A stretch of 30,974 nucleotides of DNA from Chloroflexota bacterium (GTDB lineage: Bacteria; Chloroflexota; FW602-bin22; JACPRP01), in NCBI GenBank assembly GCA_016210495.1, contig JACQUC010000260.1:1-30974 (forward strand). The letters run 5' to 3'. A model generated the notes under the pieces. That model saw nothing but the letters and a program-made list of their open reading frames with translations. It was not told where the DNA came from and searched no databases. This document shows positions 7,748 to 15,348 of this stretch, piece by piece (within the stretch, counting starts at the first letter, position 1; each line of letters starts with the position of its first letter). The translations under genes were made by a program, and so were the position numbers.

Positions 7748-8347
7748 ATGAGGGCACTGAGGTCTCCACGTCGGGGTTTGCGACGGTCCATCAGGCAGGT
7801 CATAATCCATCCGTGGGGCACACTCGCGGTGGTAGCTCTGCTGGCTGCGCTGGGGTACACCAACTACTGGCGGCTGAGCCCAACTCAGTATACAGCACAG
7901 GTCGGGCTCGAGCCCAAGGCCGCCGACATCTCTGGCTTGCGCGAGATGTCTGTGGTCGGCCTCGGAGCGGATCGCGACACGGGTAGAAATGTCCTGATGC
8001 TGAAGGACAAGTCCTCGGACCGCTACCTGGCGCTTTGGATTGGACAGACGGAGGCCCTGGCGATCGCCACGCAACTGGAGAGGGTTGCCACGCCCCGTCC
8101 CCTCGCCCACGATCTTCTAGCTTCAGCCGTCAACGTCCTGGGGGGCAAGGTCGTGAGGGCGATGGTTACCGATTTTGCAGGCGATACGTTCTACGCCCGG
8201 GTCGTGTTGGCGCTGGACGAATACAAGCAGGTGGAGCTCGACGCACGCCCGAGCGACGCGGTTGCGCTGGCGCTGCGGGCAGGCGCGCCGGTATACGTCG
8301 ACACGGCTCTTCTCGAGAAGATGGGTATTAAGTACGCGCAGGACTAA
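7748..8347 (+). CDS. Membrane-anchored bifunctional nuclease (DUF151) domain protein
   Basis: A 199-residue protein. Residues about 60-195 are a BFN/DUF151 domain, with the block GRNVLMLKD..RYLALWIGQTEA, ERVATPRPLAHDLL, and the C-terminal LDARPSDAVALALRAGAPVYVD. DUF151 proteins have been reported as dual DNase/RNase enzymes in plants and as conserved bacterial proteins of unclear role. Here an N-terminal basic stretch (RRGLRRSIRQ) precedes one hydrophobic helix (WGTLAVVALLAALGY, residues about 24-38), so the domain should be held at the membrane. Most bacterial members I know of are soluble and shorter. The basic residues before the helix predict the domain lies outside the cytoplasm, unless it is not a signal anchor. 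GGAGGAAGG lies 9 bases before the ATG. The stop is 2 bases from the convergent CCA gene's stop. Confidence 0.85.
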   Translation: MRALRSPRRGLRRSIRQVIIHPWGTLAVVALLAALGYTNYWRLSPTQYTAQVGLEPKAADISGLREMSVVGLGADRDTGRNVLMLKDKSSDRYLALWIGQTEALAIATQLERVATPRPLAHDLLASAVNVLGGKVVRAMVTDFAGDTFYARVVLALDEYKQVELDARPSDAVALALRAGAPVYVDTALLEKMGIKYAQD

Positions 8348-8349
8348 CT

Positions 8350-9708
8350 TCACGCGGCCTTTGACTGCAGGAACTCGTCGGCCATCTGCGTGGCTTTAAG
8401 CTTGTCGTCCTGGTTCAGCTCTCCGTCGAGGACCTTTTCCAGCAGGTAGTCCTTGACCTCGCGGATCCACGGGCCAGGTGGGCGCTGGAAGATGGCCATT
8501 AGCTCGTTGCCGTCCAGCGGGCTGGCGATCTTGCGGGCCTGCTGCTCCTCGAGCATTTGTCGACATCTCTCCTCGAGGTCGGCCAGTTGGGCTAGAGCGT
8601 ACTCTACTTTCCTCACCCGGTGGCTGGTGATGTCCGCGCGCGAGAGGGCGAGGAGATCCCAGAGATTATCGCCCGCGTCGCGCATCAAGCGGCGCACGGC
8701 GCCGTCGGTCCAGGACGGCTCGTAGAGGTTGGCCCTTTGGTGCAGGTACACCAACTTGCTAACCGTTTCGATAGTCTGCCGGTCGAGGCGCATGCGATGG
8801 AGGATGCGCCTGGCCATATCCGCGCCCACGATGTCATGGCCGTAGAAGTGAACTTCCCCGTCCTCGATCACCTTCGTAGGGGGCTTGGCGATGTCGTGGA
8901 GCAGCCCGGCCCAGCGGACGGGCAACTCGGGCGGCGTCTTGTCTACCACCGCGAGGGTGTGCTCGTAGACGTCCTTGTGTCGCGGTTCCTCCAGGGGCGT
9001 ACCCCGTAGCTCGAGAAACTCGGGAACGATGAACTCCATCAAGTCGAGCTCGGTTAGACGTCGCAGACCCTGGCCGGCGTTGGGAGAGAGGAGTATCCTG
9101 TTCATCTCCGCGGTGATGCGCTCCTGGCTAACGGTGCGCAGCCTGGCGCTGTTTCTGGCGATGGCTCGTTCGGTGTCTTCATCGATGCTAAGCCCGAGTT
9201 GAGCGGCAAAGCGCACGGCGCGCATAAGCCGCAACGGGTCCTCGGAAAACCGCTCCTCGGGTCGTCCGACCGCCCGTATGATGCCGGCCTTGAGATCCTC
9301 GCTGCCGCCGCAGGGATCGACCATCTCACCCGTCAGCGCGTCCTGAGCCATGGCGTTGATGGTGAAGTCGCGGCGGGACAGGTCTCCCAGCAGCGACGTG
9401 CCGAACGTCACCTCCGGCTTGCGCGAATATGGCTTGTAGTGCTCAGACCGGAATGTGGTGATCTCCACCACGCGCCCGTCGAGCACCAGGCCGATGGTCC
9501 CAAACCGTTCGCCGACGGTGTAGACGGCTTCCGGCTGGACCTCTGCCGCCAGGGACTTGATCTCCTGGGGTAGCGCATCCGTTGCGCCGTCGACATCCGT
9601 GTGCTCACGCCCGAGAAGCCGATCCCGCACCGAGCCGCCGACGAGATACAGCCGCTTGCCGTGCTCGACGAAAACTTCTGCCAGTCTTTTCAGCTTGCCT
9701 TCGATCAT
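8350..9708 (-). CDS. cca: CCA-adding tRNA nucleotidyltransferase / poly(A) polymerase family, with HD domain
   Basis: A 452-residue protein that would add or repair the 3' CCA of tRNAs. The nucleotidyltransferase head has LVGGSVRDRLLG (residues 22-33), the metal-binding D38-V-D40, RRDFTINAMAQDALTG and the ERFSEDPLRLMRAVRFAAQL ATP/CTP-selection helix region. A central tRNA-binding region (RITAEMNRIL) follows. An HD phosphohydrolase-like domain has H271-D272 (GLLHDIAKP) and GHDIVGADMARRIL. That domain appears in many bacterial CCA or A-adding enzymes and may act on cyclic 2',3' ends. The motif order is complete and no active-site residue appears lost. Whether it adds CCA alone or shares the job with a second enzyme cannot be told. 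Its ATG has a weak ribosome site. Confidence 0.92.
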   Translation of the reverse strand: MIEGKLKRLAEVFVEHGKRLYLVGGSVRDRLLGREHTDVDGATDALPQEIKSLAAEVQPEAVYTVGERFGTIGLVLDGRVVEITTFRSEHYKPYSRKPEVTFGTSLLGDLSRRDFTINAMAQDALTGEMVDPCGGSEDLKAGIIRAVGRPEERFSEDPLRLMRAVRFAAQLGLSIDEDTERAIARNSARLRTVSQERITAEMNRILLSPNAGQGLRRLTELDLMEFIVPEFLELRGTPLEEPRHKDVYEHTLAVVDKTPPELPVRWAGLLHDIAKPPTKVIEDGEVHFYGHDIVGADMARRILHRMRLDRQTIETVSKLVYLHQRANLYEPSWTDGAVRRLMRDAGDNLWDLLALSRADITSHRVRKVEYALAQLADLEERCRQMLEEQQARKIASPLDGNELMAIFQRPPGPWIREVKDYLLEKVLDGELNQDDKLKATQMADEFLQSKAA

Positions 9709-9746
9709 TTCAATCCACTAGCCGGCTGCAAGTTGCATGCCTAGAA

Positions 9747-9775
9747 ACTATACAGCCTGGCAGCAGAAAAAACAA
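9747..9775 (-). promoter_or_regulatory. Promoter for the CCA gene
   Basis: On the minus strand TTGTTT (9770-9775), 17 bases and TATAGT (9747-9752) lie about 40 bases before the ATG. The -35 box matches consensus at only three positions. The remaining 9776-9894 shows no gene. Confidence 0.45.
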
Positions 9776-9894
9776 GGTCGTTCACAGTGTGAAGCACGGC
9801 GTCTTGCCTGCACGGTACTGACAACCCAAACTGCGGAATATCGCTCAATCGTAGAGCGCTAGGCCGGCCAACGCAACGGCACTTCGACGGCTGC

Positions 9895-10317
9895 CTACAA
9901 CGACGACATTGTGTCGGCCAGACTCTCCACCCGGAGAGCGCTTTTCTGAGCTACCAAGTCGAAATCTCGGTCAGCGTGAAGCAGCACTGCATCGTATCGG
10001 AGGGCAAGGGCGGAAAGAAGCACGTCGGTGAACGGCACCGTCACCCCAGTGCGCCGTAGTGAAAACGCCAGGCGCGCCGCGCCTTCCCAGTCCGTTTCCT
10101 CGATTGGCAGACGGTGTAGGCCCGTGAGGCGCGACCGCAAGCGACTGTATTCCTTCTCGCTCGCGGCTCCGCCAAGAAGCTCAAGCTCCACCAGACCGCA
10201 CGTCGCTGCCACATCCATTTCCAATAGCGTGTCAATCCGGCGGAGAATAGCTTCAACCGGAACCTGACGCAGGGCGAATATCCACGCCGAAGTATCTACC
10301 AGGAATAGGGATGGCAT
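9895..10317 (-). CDS. vapC: VapC-type PIN-domain toxin
   Basis: A 140-residue PIN-domain ribonuclease. The four expected acidic residues are visible: D8 in FLVDTSAW, E44 in GLVELELL, D98 in VPFTDVL and D116 in HADRDF. VapC toxins cleave tRNA or rRNA when freed from their antitoxin; the target here is unknown. The ATG at 10317 lies 3 bases after the stop of the antitoxin gene, typical of a vapBC operon with coupled translation. All catalytic positions are intact, so the toxin should be functional. Confidence 0.92.
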   Translation of the reverse strand: MPSLFLVDTSAWIFALRQVPVEAILRRIDTLLEMDVAATCGLVELELLGGAASEKEYSRLRSRLTGLHRLPIEETDWEGAARLAFSLRRTGVTVPFTDVLLSALALRYDAVLLHADRDFDLVAQKSALRVESLADTMSSL

Positions 10318-10320
10318 CAG

Positions 10321-10527
10321 CTAGCCTGCACGCCGCATTCGCCGCAGCTCAGCCGCGTCCAAATCCAAATCAAAGGTGCCAAGGTCGCGGCGCAGCAACT
10401 CGCGCTCTCGGTGCCGAACGAACTCACGTAGAGCGAGCTTAATCGCCTCGGTCCTGGTCTTAGCGCCACTTAGACGCATTGCCGCTTTGAGCAGTTCGTC
10501 ATCGACCTCCAGTGTTGTTCTGCCCAT
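10321..10527 (-). CDS. vapB: VapB-type antitoxin (ribbon-helix-helix, DUF2191-like)
   Basis: A 68-residue protein. The N-terminal strand GRTTLEVDDELL and the helices AAMRLSGAKTRTEAIKLALR form a ribbon-helix-helix DNA-binding fold. The C-terminal tail (LLRRDLGTFDLDLDAAELRR) would wrap the toxin. The start is set at the ATG at 10527 because GAGGAGG lies 8 bases upstream; an in-frame upstream start at 10551 lies within the promoter. It should dimerise, bind its own operator and neutralise VapC. Confidence 0.9.
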   Translation of the reverse strand: MGRTTLEVDDELLKAAMRLSGAKTRTEAIKLALREFVRHRERELLRRDLGTFDLDLDAAELRRMRRAG

Positions 10528-10542
10528 GGAATCTGCCTCCTC

Positions 10543-10582
10543 TATGCACAATAATTATATGCATAACCGCTGGGGAGTTCAA
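10543..10582 (-). promoter_or_regulatory. vapBC promoter and operator
   Basis: On the minus strand TTGAAC (10577-10582), 17 bases and TATAAT (10554-10559). An inverted repeat TATGCA (10543-10548) ... TGCATA (10560-10565), with the perfect ATAATTAT (10551-10558) at its centre, overlays the -10 box. This is where a VapB(C) complex would repress its own transcription. Confidence 0.7.
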
Positions 10583-10741
10583 CATCTCGGAGCCTACGTG
10601 CCGAAGATGCCTCTTCTGTAAACAAGGCTACGAGCACTGCTGTGGACTTCGAGCATGTCGCTGATCTGCTAATTGTTCTCTCATGCTCTGCCGGTTGCGG
10701 TGATTGTCGCCTCCATTCCACGCACGAGATGCGTTGAATAC

Positions 10742-10771
10742 TTGATTCCTGCGTAGATTATGGCCTATAAT
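10742..10771 (+). promoter_or_regulatory. Promoter for the Fic gene
   Basis: TTGATT (10742-10747), 18 bases and TATAAT (10766-10771). The -10 box lies only 20 bases before the ATG, so the leader would be about 12 bases. The TGCGTA at 10750-10755 in the spacer is repeated downstream as an inverted pair. Confidence 0.6.
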
Positions 10772-10772
10772 G

Positions 10773-10789
10773 TACGCAGGAGGTGCGTA
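10773..10789 (+). promoter_or_regulatory. Inverted repeat holding the Fic ribosome site in its loop
   Basis: TACGCA (10773-10778) and TGCGTA (10784-10789) flank GGAGG (10779-10783), the ribosome site of the Fic gene. A third TGCGTA is at 10750-10755 inside the promoter. As DNA it could be an operator; as RNA it is a 6-bp stem with the ribosome site as its loop. Confidence 0.6.
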
Positions 10790-10791
10790 TA

Positions 10792-11895
10792 ATGTACATC
10801 CACGAGCTTCCGGACTGGCCCCAATTTGACTGGGACCGTGCGCGTCTTGCCCAGCCGCTTGCCGACGTCCGGCACCGGCAGGGCCGGCTGATCGGACGAA
10901 TGGAAGCCCTCGGCTTCAACCTTCGTCAGGAGGCCGTGCTTCAAACCCTGACCGCCGACGTGCTGAAGAGCAGCGAGATAGAGGGAGAGAAGCTCGACGC
11001 GGAACAGGTCCGTTCCTCGCTGGCCCGCCGCCTCGGCATAGATATTGGCGGGCTTAGCCCCGCAGAGCGCCGTGTCGAGGGCGTGGTCGAAATGATGCTC
11101 GACGCCACGCGCCATTATGACCAACCATTGACCGCCGAAAGGCTCTTTTCTTGGCACGCGGCTCTGTTTCCCACTGGGTACAGCGGCATGAGCAGAATCA
11201 GGGTCGCGTCCTGGCGCGACGACAGTGCTGGGCCGATGGAGGTGATTTCCGGAGCGTTCGGTAAGGAACGTGTTCATTTCCAGGCACCCAAGGCGTCACG
11301 GCTTGAGCGCGAAATGGCAGCCTTTCTCGATTGGTTCAACTCAAGCAGTGAAATCGATCCGGTCTTGAAGGCGGGACTGGCCCATCTCTGGTTCGTGACC
11401 GTCCACCCGTTCGACGACGGCAACGGTCGCATCGCGCGCGCCATCGCCGATATGGCTCTGGCACGCTCCGAAAACAGCCCGCAGCGCTTCTACAGCATGT
11501 CGACGCAGATTCGGCAGGAGCGCGCGGCCTACTACAGCATCCTCGAGCGAACGCAGAAAGGAAGCATGAACGTCACGCCCTGGATGGACTGGTTTCTCGG
11601 CTGTCTGGGCCGTGCCATCGACGGGGCGGAAACCACGCTGGGCGGCGTCCTCGCCAAAGCACGCTTTTGGGAACGTCTCGCGGGCGTCGCGCTCAACGAG
11701 CGCCAGCGTCTCGTGCTGAATCGTCTCCTCGATGGATTCGAGGGTAAGCTCACGACATCAAAATATGCCAGGCTCGCCAAGTGCTCCCACGACACCGCCC
11801 TGCGCGACATACTGTCTCTGGTGGAGCGAGGCATCCTCGTCCGCAACCCGGCAGGGGGGCGCAGCACGAGCTACGGGTTGGCGGAGGTTGACTGA
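10792..11895 (+). CDS. Fic family protein with N-terminal DUF4172 and C-terminal winged helix
   Basis: About 367 residues. The start MYIHELPDWPQFDWD is characteristic of DUF4172, which precedes many bacterial Fic domains. The catalytic motif HPFDDGNGR (205-213) is complete, so the protein should transfer AMP (or another nucleotide monophosphate) to a protein hydroxyl. S60-x3-E64-G65 matches the N-terminal inhibitory helix motif (S/T)xxxE(G/N), whose glutamate blocks the ATP site, so activity is probably self-restrained. The C-terminus (LTTSKYARLAKCSHDTALRDILSLVERGILVRN) looks like a winged helix-turn-helix, which may bind the repeats at its own promoter. The ATG at 10792 has AGGAGG 8 bases upstream; an in-frame GTG at 10783 falls inside that site and is unlikely. 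The target protein is unknown. Confidence 0.9.
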   Translation: MYIHELPDWPQFDWDRARLAQPLADVRHRQGRLIGRMEALGFNLRQEAVLQTLTADVLKSSEIEGEKLDAEQVRSSLARRLGIDIGGLSPAERRVEGVVEMMLDATRHYDQPLTAERLFSWHAALFPTGYSGMSRIRVASWRDDSAGPMEVISGAFGKERVHFQAPKASRLEREMAAFLDWFNSSSEIDPVLKAGLAHLWFVTVHPFDDGNGRIARAIADMALARSENSPQRFYSMSTQIRQERAAYYSILERTQKGSMNVTPWMDWFLGCLGRAIDGAETTLGGVLAKARFWERLAGVALNERQRLVLNRLLDGFEGKLTTSKYARLAKCSHDTALRDILSLVERGILVRNPAGGRSTSYGLAEVD

Positions 11896-12081
11896 TGGCT
11901 GTTGCGGATGAATGCGTCCGGGATTGCTGTGGGGTTGGAGTTTCTCGGCAACACCAGCGTCGCGGCGCTGAAGCAACCGCTTCAAGCCGCGTAACAAACA
12001 GTCCGCCTAGGAGCGCCGCATTGCCTACTCCAAGTCACCCCCGTCCTTATTAGTCTGGCTGTATCGAAGTATCGCTAAGCT

Positions 12082-12651
12082 TTAATTAACCGGCTCTGTC
12101 CTAGCAAATCCATTCGCGACGTCAGATGTCAATTGCTCGAAGAACGACTTACCCCACAGATAGCGGTCCTTGTCCCGAAGATTCAGGCATCCAGGCACTG
12201 ATTTCTCGACCGTCTGCCTGAAGTCGAGGTACCGATGCCACAGTCTGTCGAAAGTCGTAATGTTATACAGATCATGGAAACAGCCAAGCTGATTGCACAC
12301 CCTGGAATCGTATACGGTAAACTCCTCCGGGTACAGCACAGTGAGAATCGCTGAGGCCATCGGCAGATAGAAACCCCACTCTTCCAACATGTAGCGGAGA
12401 CGCTCTTTCGCGCTGCCCTTTCGAGCGATACCGCTTGTAAGCGCCTGAACTGCCGAATCGAGGCTCACGTGTCCTTTTGATTTCAGCCTTCTGGCCATCT
12501 TTGTCTTGGCCCGGTTGGCCTTCCAAATCACGATACAGAAGAAATCGAAGGCAGACAGATACCCCTGCTCCCGGAACCGAATTCGCACGGTGTCGAACAA
12601 GTAGTCCTCAAGGTGATAGAACGCACGGTAATCCAACCTGGTATCGCTCAA
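12082..12651 (-). CDS. Unrecognised conserved-looking protein, 189 residues (TTG start)
   Basis: I do not recognise a named family. The segment YLSAFDFFCIVIWKANRAKTKMARRL (residues about 31-56) and the block MASAILTVLYPEEFTVYDSRVC followed by LNLRDKDRYLWGKSFFEQL look like a folded helical enzyme-like protein. They faintly recall helix-hairpin-helix glycosylase-like hypothetical proteins, but I cannot support that. The start is placed at TTG 12651 because AAGGAGG (12660-12666) lies exactly 8 bases upstream. The in-frame ATG at 12777 would add 42 residues of low-complexity-looking sequence without a ribosome site. It stands alone between the Fic gene and the TetR operon, in an accessory region. 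Confidence 0.65.
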   Translation of the reverse strand: MSDTRLDYRAFYHLEDYLFDTVRIRFREQGYLSAFDFFCIVIWKANRAKTKMARRLKSKGHVSLDSAVQALTSGIARKGSAKERLRYMLEEWGFYLPMASAILTVLYPEEFTVYDSRVCNQLGCFHDLYNITTFDRLWHRYLDFRQTVEKSVPGCLNLRDKDRYLWGKSFFEQLTSDVANGFARTEPVN

Positions 12652-12777
12652 TTCCCTGGCCTCCTTGTCTCCCAACGCACATAAACCGAAGCTGCTCCTA
12701 CGCGATACTGGGTAAACACTGGTTGTGTCGCGCGGCTCGTGGGTTCGACGGAAGTAAAGTGCCCCGCTTTGGGTCAT

Positions 12778-12916
12778 TATACATGAGGCAGACGAAAAGT
12801 AAAGCGGCGGTTAGGCAAGTATTTGCGTTTGTGCCCCGGTCTCGCCTCAGCGTGTCTCTGTGTCTCCGTGGTGTCGTTCTCTCCTCTCCTGATGCAAAAA
12901 ATTACAAAATTACCCA
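12778..12916. other. Intergenic stretch with a TGTCTCTGTG-type repeat
   Basis: It carries CGTGTCTCTGTGTCTCCGTG (about 12851-12870), a CT/GT-rich motif common as an intergenic repeat in many environmental genomes, and an A/T-rich run near 12895-12912 just before the TetR promoter. No gene is seen. Confidence 0.45.
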
Positions 12917-12945
12917 TTGACACACCGCAGACAACCCGTTACAAT
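12917..12945 (+). promoter_or_regulatory. Promoter of the efflux operon
   Basis: TTGACA (12917-12922), a 17-base spacer and TACAAT (12940-12945). Transcription should start near 12952, just before the palindromic operator. Confidence 0.75.
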
Positions 12946-12957
12946 GCCCGTAACTCT

Positions 12958-12973
12958 GAGTGAGCGCTCACTC
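12958..12973 (+). promoter_or_regulatory. Palindromic operator, likely bound by the TetR regulator
   Basis: GAGTGAGCGCTCACTC is a perfect 16-bp palindrome centred about 14 bases after the predicted transcription start and before the regulator's start codon. Its place and symmetry fit autorepression by the adjacent TetR protein. Confidence 0.7.
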
Positions 12974-13004
12974 GGTCATTCAGGCGGCGTGCCGGGAGGC
13001 CAGC

Positions 13005-13670
13005 GTGGTCAGGAACAGGCAGCCCCGCGATACTCGGGAGGTCGAGGAGAGAACGCGGCAGATCCTCGAGGCCGCCGCCAGGGTCTTTGCCCGCAAGGGC
13101 TTTCACAAGGCCACCACCCGCGAGATCGCTGCCGAAGCGAGCGTGGCCGAGGGCACTATCTACAACTACTACACAAGCAAGCGCGACCTCCTGCTGGCGA
13201 TGATCTCCAGGACAGCCATCGAGCCTCTGGCAAAGATTCTGACCCAGGCGGATACTCTCGACAACCGGGCTTTCTTCGCCGCCATCCTGCGGGACCGCCT
13301 GGAGGTCTTCGATCGCAATCGGGGCATCGCCCACGTGATGCTGCACGAGCTCCTCGTGGACGATGACCTGCGTCAGCGGTACTTCTCCGATGTCATCGCG
13401 CCCGTCGTCGTGCAGCTTCAGGCGGTAGTGCAGAAGCGAATGGTCGCCGGACAGTTCCGTCCCTTCAATCCGCGCGTGGTCTTTCCGGCCTTCGTGGGCG
13501 CGACAATGCTGGCGGCCATCGCCAACACGCCTGAGATCGCCCCCGTGCCCTTCCCGGGCATGCCGCAGCCCACGCGGGAGCAGCTCATCGCGGAGTTGGT
13601 CGAGCTATTCTTGCACGGCATCGAGGGCACGCCACCTGGCGAAAAGGATAACGGAGGTGGACGACTGTGA
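13005..13670 (+). CDS. TetR-family transcriptional regulator of the efflux operon
   Basis: A 221-residue regulator. RQILEAAARVFARKGFHKATTREIAAEASVAEGTIYNYYTSKRDLLLAMI (about residues 18-67) is a textbook TetR helix-turn-helix. The remainder is a ligand-binding and dimerisation domain whose inducer cannot be read. The GTG at 13005 is chosen because GGGAGG lies 5 bases upstream; the first in-frame GTG (12960) lies inside the operator palindrome. Its stop overlaps the next gene's GTG start (GTGA), so regulator and transporter are co-translated. The layout parallels E. coli cecR, a TetR regulator that controls ybhGFSR. Confidence 0.92.
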   Translation: MVRNRQPRDTREVEERTRQILEAAARVFARKGFHKATTREIAAEASVAEGTIYNYYTSKRDLLLAMISRTAIEPLAKILTQADTLDNRAFFAAILRDRLEVFDRNRGIAHVMLHELLVDDDLRQRYFSDVIAPVVVQLQAVVQKRMVAGQFRPFNPRVVFPAFVGATMLAAIANTPEIAPVPFPGMPQPTREQLIAELVELFLHGIEGTPPGEKDNGGGRL

Positions 13671-15346
13671 GGACAAAGCTGGCTCATTCAAAGCCTCTTC
13701 GCCTGGCTCTGGCCGGCGTGGCGCTGGCCGGCGTGGTCCTGGCCTGGATATACCTGACCGGCCAGCAAGGCTCCGATGCCGCCATCACCGCCTCGGGCAC
13801 CATCGAGGCCGAAGAGGTGAGCGTCGTCTCCGAGGTCGCGGCCAGGATCGAGCGGCTGAACTTGGACGAGGGCGACCCGGTGAAGGCCGGTGACGAGCTG
13901 GTGGTCCTCGACACATCTTTGCTGGATGCCCAAGTGCGCCAGGCGCAGGCGGCGGTCGAGGTGGCCAGGGCGAGTCTGGCGCTGGTGGAACGCGGCCCGC
14001 GCGCCGAGGATTTAAGGCAGGCCGAGGCCGCTTTGGCCCAGGTCACGGCGCAGCGCGACACGGCCAGGACCGCCTGGGAGTACGCGAAAGCAACGCGCGA
14101 CGACCCGCAGGATATCAATGCCAGGATCAACGTTGCCCGCCCCCAACTTGCGGCCGCCGAGGCGCGCCTGGCGCAAATCCGTGGCGGCGCCCGAGAGGCG
14201 GACCTGGAAGCCGCACGGGCCTCGGTCGAGGTGGCCCAGCAAAAGCTGGCCGAGGCCGAAGCCGGGGCGAAGGCCCAGGAGATCGTCGCCGCGGAGGCGC
14301 TGGTGGTGGCGCAGGCGCGCCTGGACGTGCTGCGCAACGGCCCCACCCGAGACCAGATCGCCGAAGCGGAGGCGGGCGTGCGCTCGGCGAGGAATCAGCT
14401 CTACGCCACCCAGGCCGCGGCGGACGCGCAGTTGGCCAGCGGCAGAACCCCTTTCACCAAAGAAATGAAGGAGGCCCAGTCGGGCGCGGCCTTCGAGCAG
14501 GTGGCCGCCGCCGAGGCACGGTTGAGCCAGTTGACGGCGCCGCCAAGGCCCGAAAGCCTCAAGCAGGCCGAAGCGGCGGTGGAGCAGGCCAGGGCCGACC
14601 TGGGGGCGAAGCGAGCCGTGTCGGAGCCCCTGGTCCAGGCTGCCCGGGCCGGCGTGGACAGCGCGATGGCCCGGCTGCGCCAAACGCAGGAAGGCGCAAC
14701 TCAGGAGGAGTTGGCCATCGCCGAGGCCGCCGTGGAGCAGGCCCGGCGCAATCTCGACGATCTGCTGGCGCTGCGCAGTAACCCGATCGCCCTCAATGCC
14801 CAAATCGACACCGCTCAGGGCCAGCACGAGGCGGCCGAAGCGGCTGTTCGGGTGGCACAGGCTCGACTGGAAGGCATCAGAAACGGTGCCACGCCCCAGG
14901 AGATGGCCATCGCTCGGGCGCAGCTTCGCCAGGCGGAAGCGGCCATCGGCGTGCTGGAGGCGCAGCTTCAGAAGACGAAGCTCAAGGCTCCCATCACGGG
15001 CCTGGTGGCCAGGCGAATGGTCCGCGCGGGCGAGACGGCGTCGCCGGGCATGCGTCTGCTAACCCTCGCCAACCTGGATACGGTGAAGCTGACCATTTAC
15101 GTGTCCGAGGGCCGGATCGGCCGCGTACAACTGAGGCAGCAGGTGGAGGTATCCGTCGACTCTTTCCCCGGCCAGACCTTCGCCGGCGAGGTGGTCTACA
15201 TCTCGCCCAGGGCGGAGTTCACGCCGCGCAATGTCCAGAGCCAGAAGGAAAGAGCGAGCACGGTCTTTGCCGTCAGGGTCAGCATCCCGAACCCGAACCA
15301 CGCGCTCAAGGCCGGCATGCCGGCGGACGCGCGGATAAAGATGTAA
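13667..15346 (+). CDS. HlyD/YbhG-type membrane fusion protein with an extended repeated coiled coil
   Basis: A 559-residue adaptor, against about 330 for E. coli YbhG. An N-terminal anchor or signal helix (LRLALAGVALAGVVLAWIYL, 11-30) is followed by the first half of the lipoyl domain (GTIEAEEVSVVSEVAARIERL...GDPVKAGDELVVLD). A very long alanine/glutamate-rich helical region (about 85-435) comes next. The second lipoyl half is APITGLVARRMVRAGETASPG, and beta-barrel sequence with GMPADARIKM ends it. The helical region contains about seven copies of a unit like GAxxxELxxAEAAVxxA, starting near residue 110 and ending near 425. It should link the ABC-2 permease to the cell exterior. The start GTG overlaps the TetR stop, with GGAGG 9 bases upstream. 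Confidence 0.9.
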   Translation: MRTKLAHSKPLRLALAGVALAGVVLAWIYLTGQQGSDAAITASGTIEAEEVSVVSEVAARIERLNLDEGDPVKAGDELVVLDTSLLDAQVRQAQAAVEVARASLALVERGPRAEDLRQAEAALAQVTAQRDTARTAWEYAKATRDDPQDINARINVARPQLAAAEARLAQIRGGAREADLEAARASVEVAQQKLAEAEAGAKAQEIVAAEALVVAQARLDVLRNGPTRDQIAEAEAGVRSARNQLYATQAAADAQLASGRTPFTKEMKEAQSGAAFEQVAAAEARLSQLTAPPRPESLKQAEAAVEQARADLGAKRAVSEPLVQAARAGVDSAMARLRQTQEGATQEELAIAEAAVEQARRNLDDLLALRSNPIALNAQIDTAQGQHEAAEAAVRVAQARLEGIRNGATPQEMAIARAQLRQAEAAIGVLEAQLQKTKLKAPITGLVARRMVRAGETASPGMRLLTLANLDTVKLTIYVSEGRIGRVQLRQQVEVSVDSFPGQTFAGEVVYISPRAEFTPRNVQSQKERASTVFAVRVSIPNPNHALKAGMPADARIKM

Positions 15347-15348
15347 CC

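Noticed and set aside
10651..10688. Inverted repeat GAGCATG ... CATGCTC upstream of vapBC and fic
   Set aside because: A 7-bp stem with a 24-base loop is expected by chance at this scale and has no clear relation to either promoter.
11908..11994. Short open frame of 28 codons after the Fic gene (MNASGIAVGLEFLG start)
   Set aside because: No ribosome site and nothing comparable known to me; it may be a remnant but cannot be supported.
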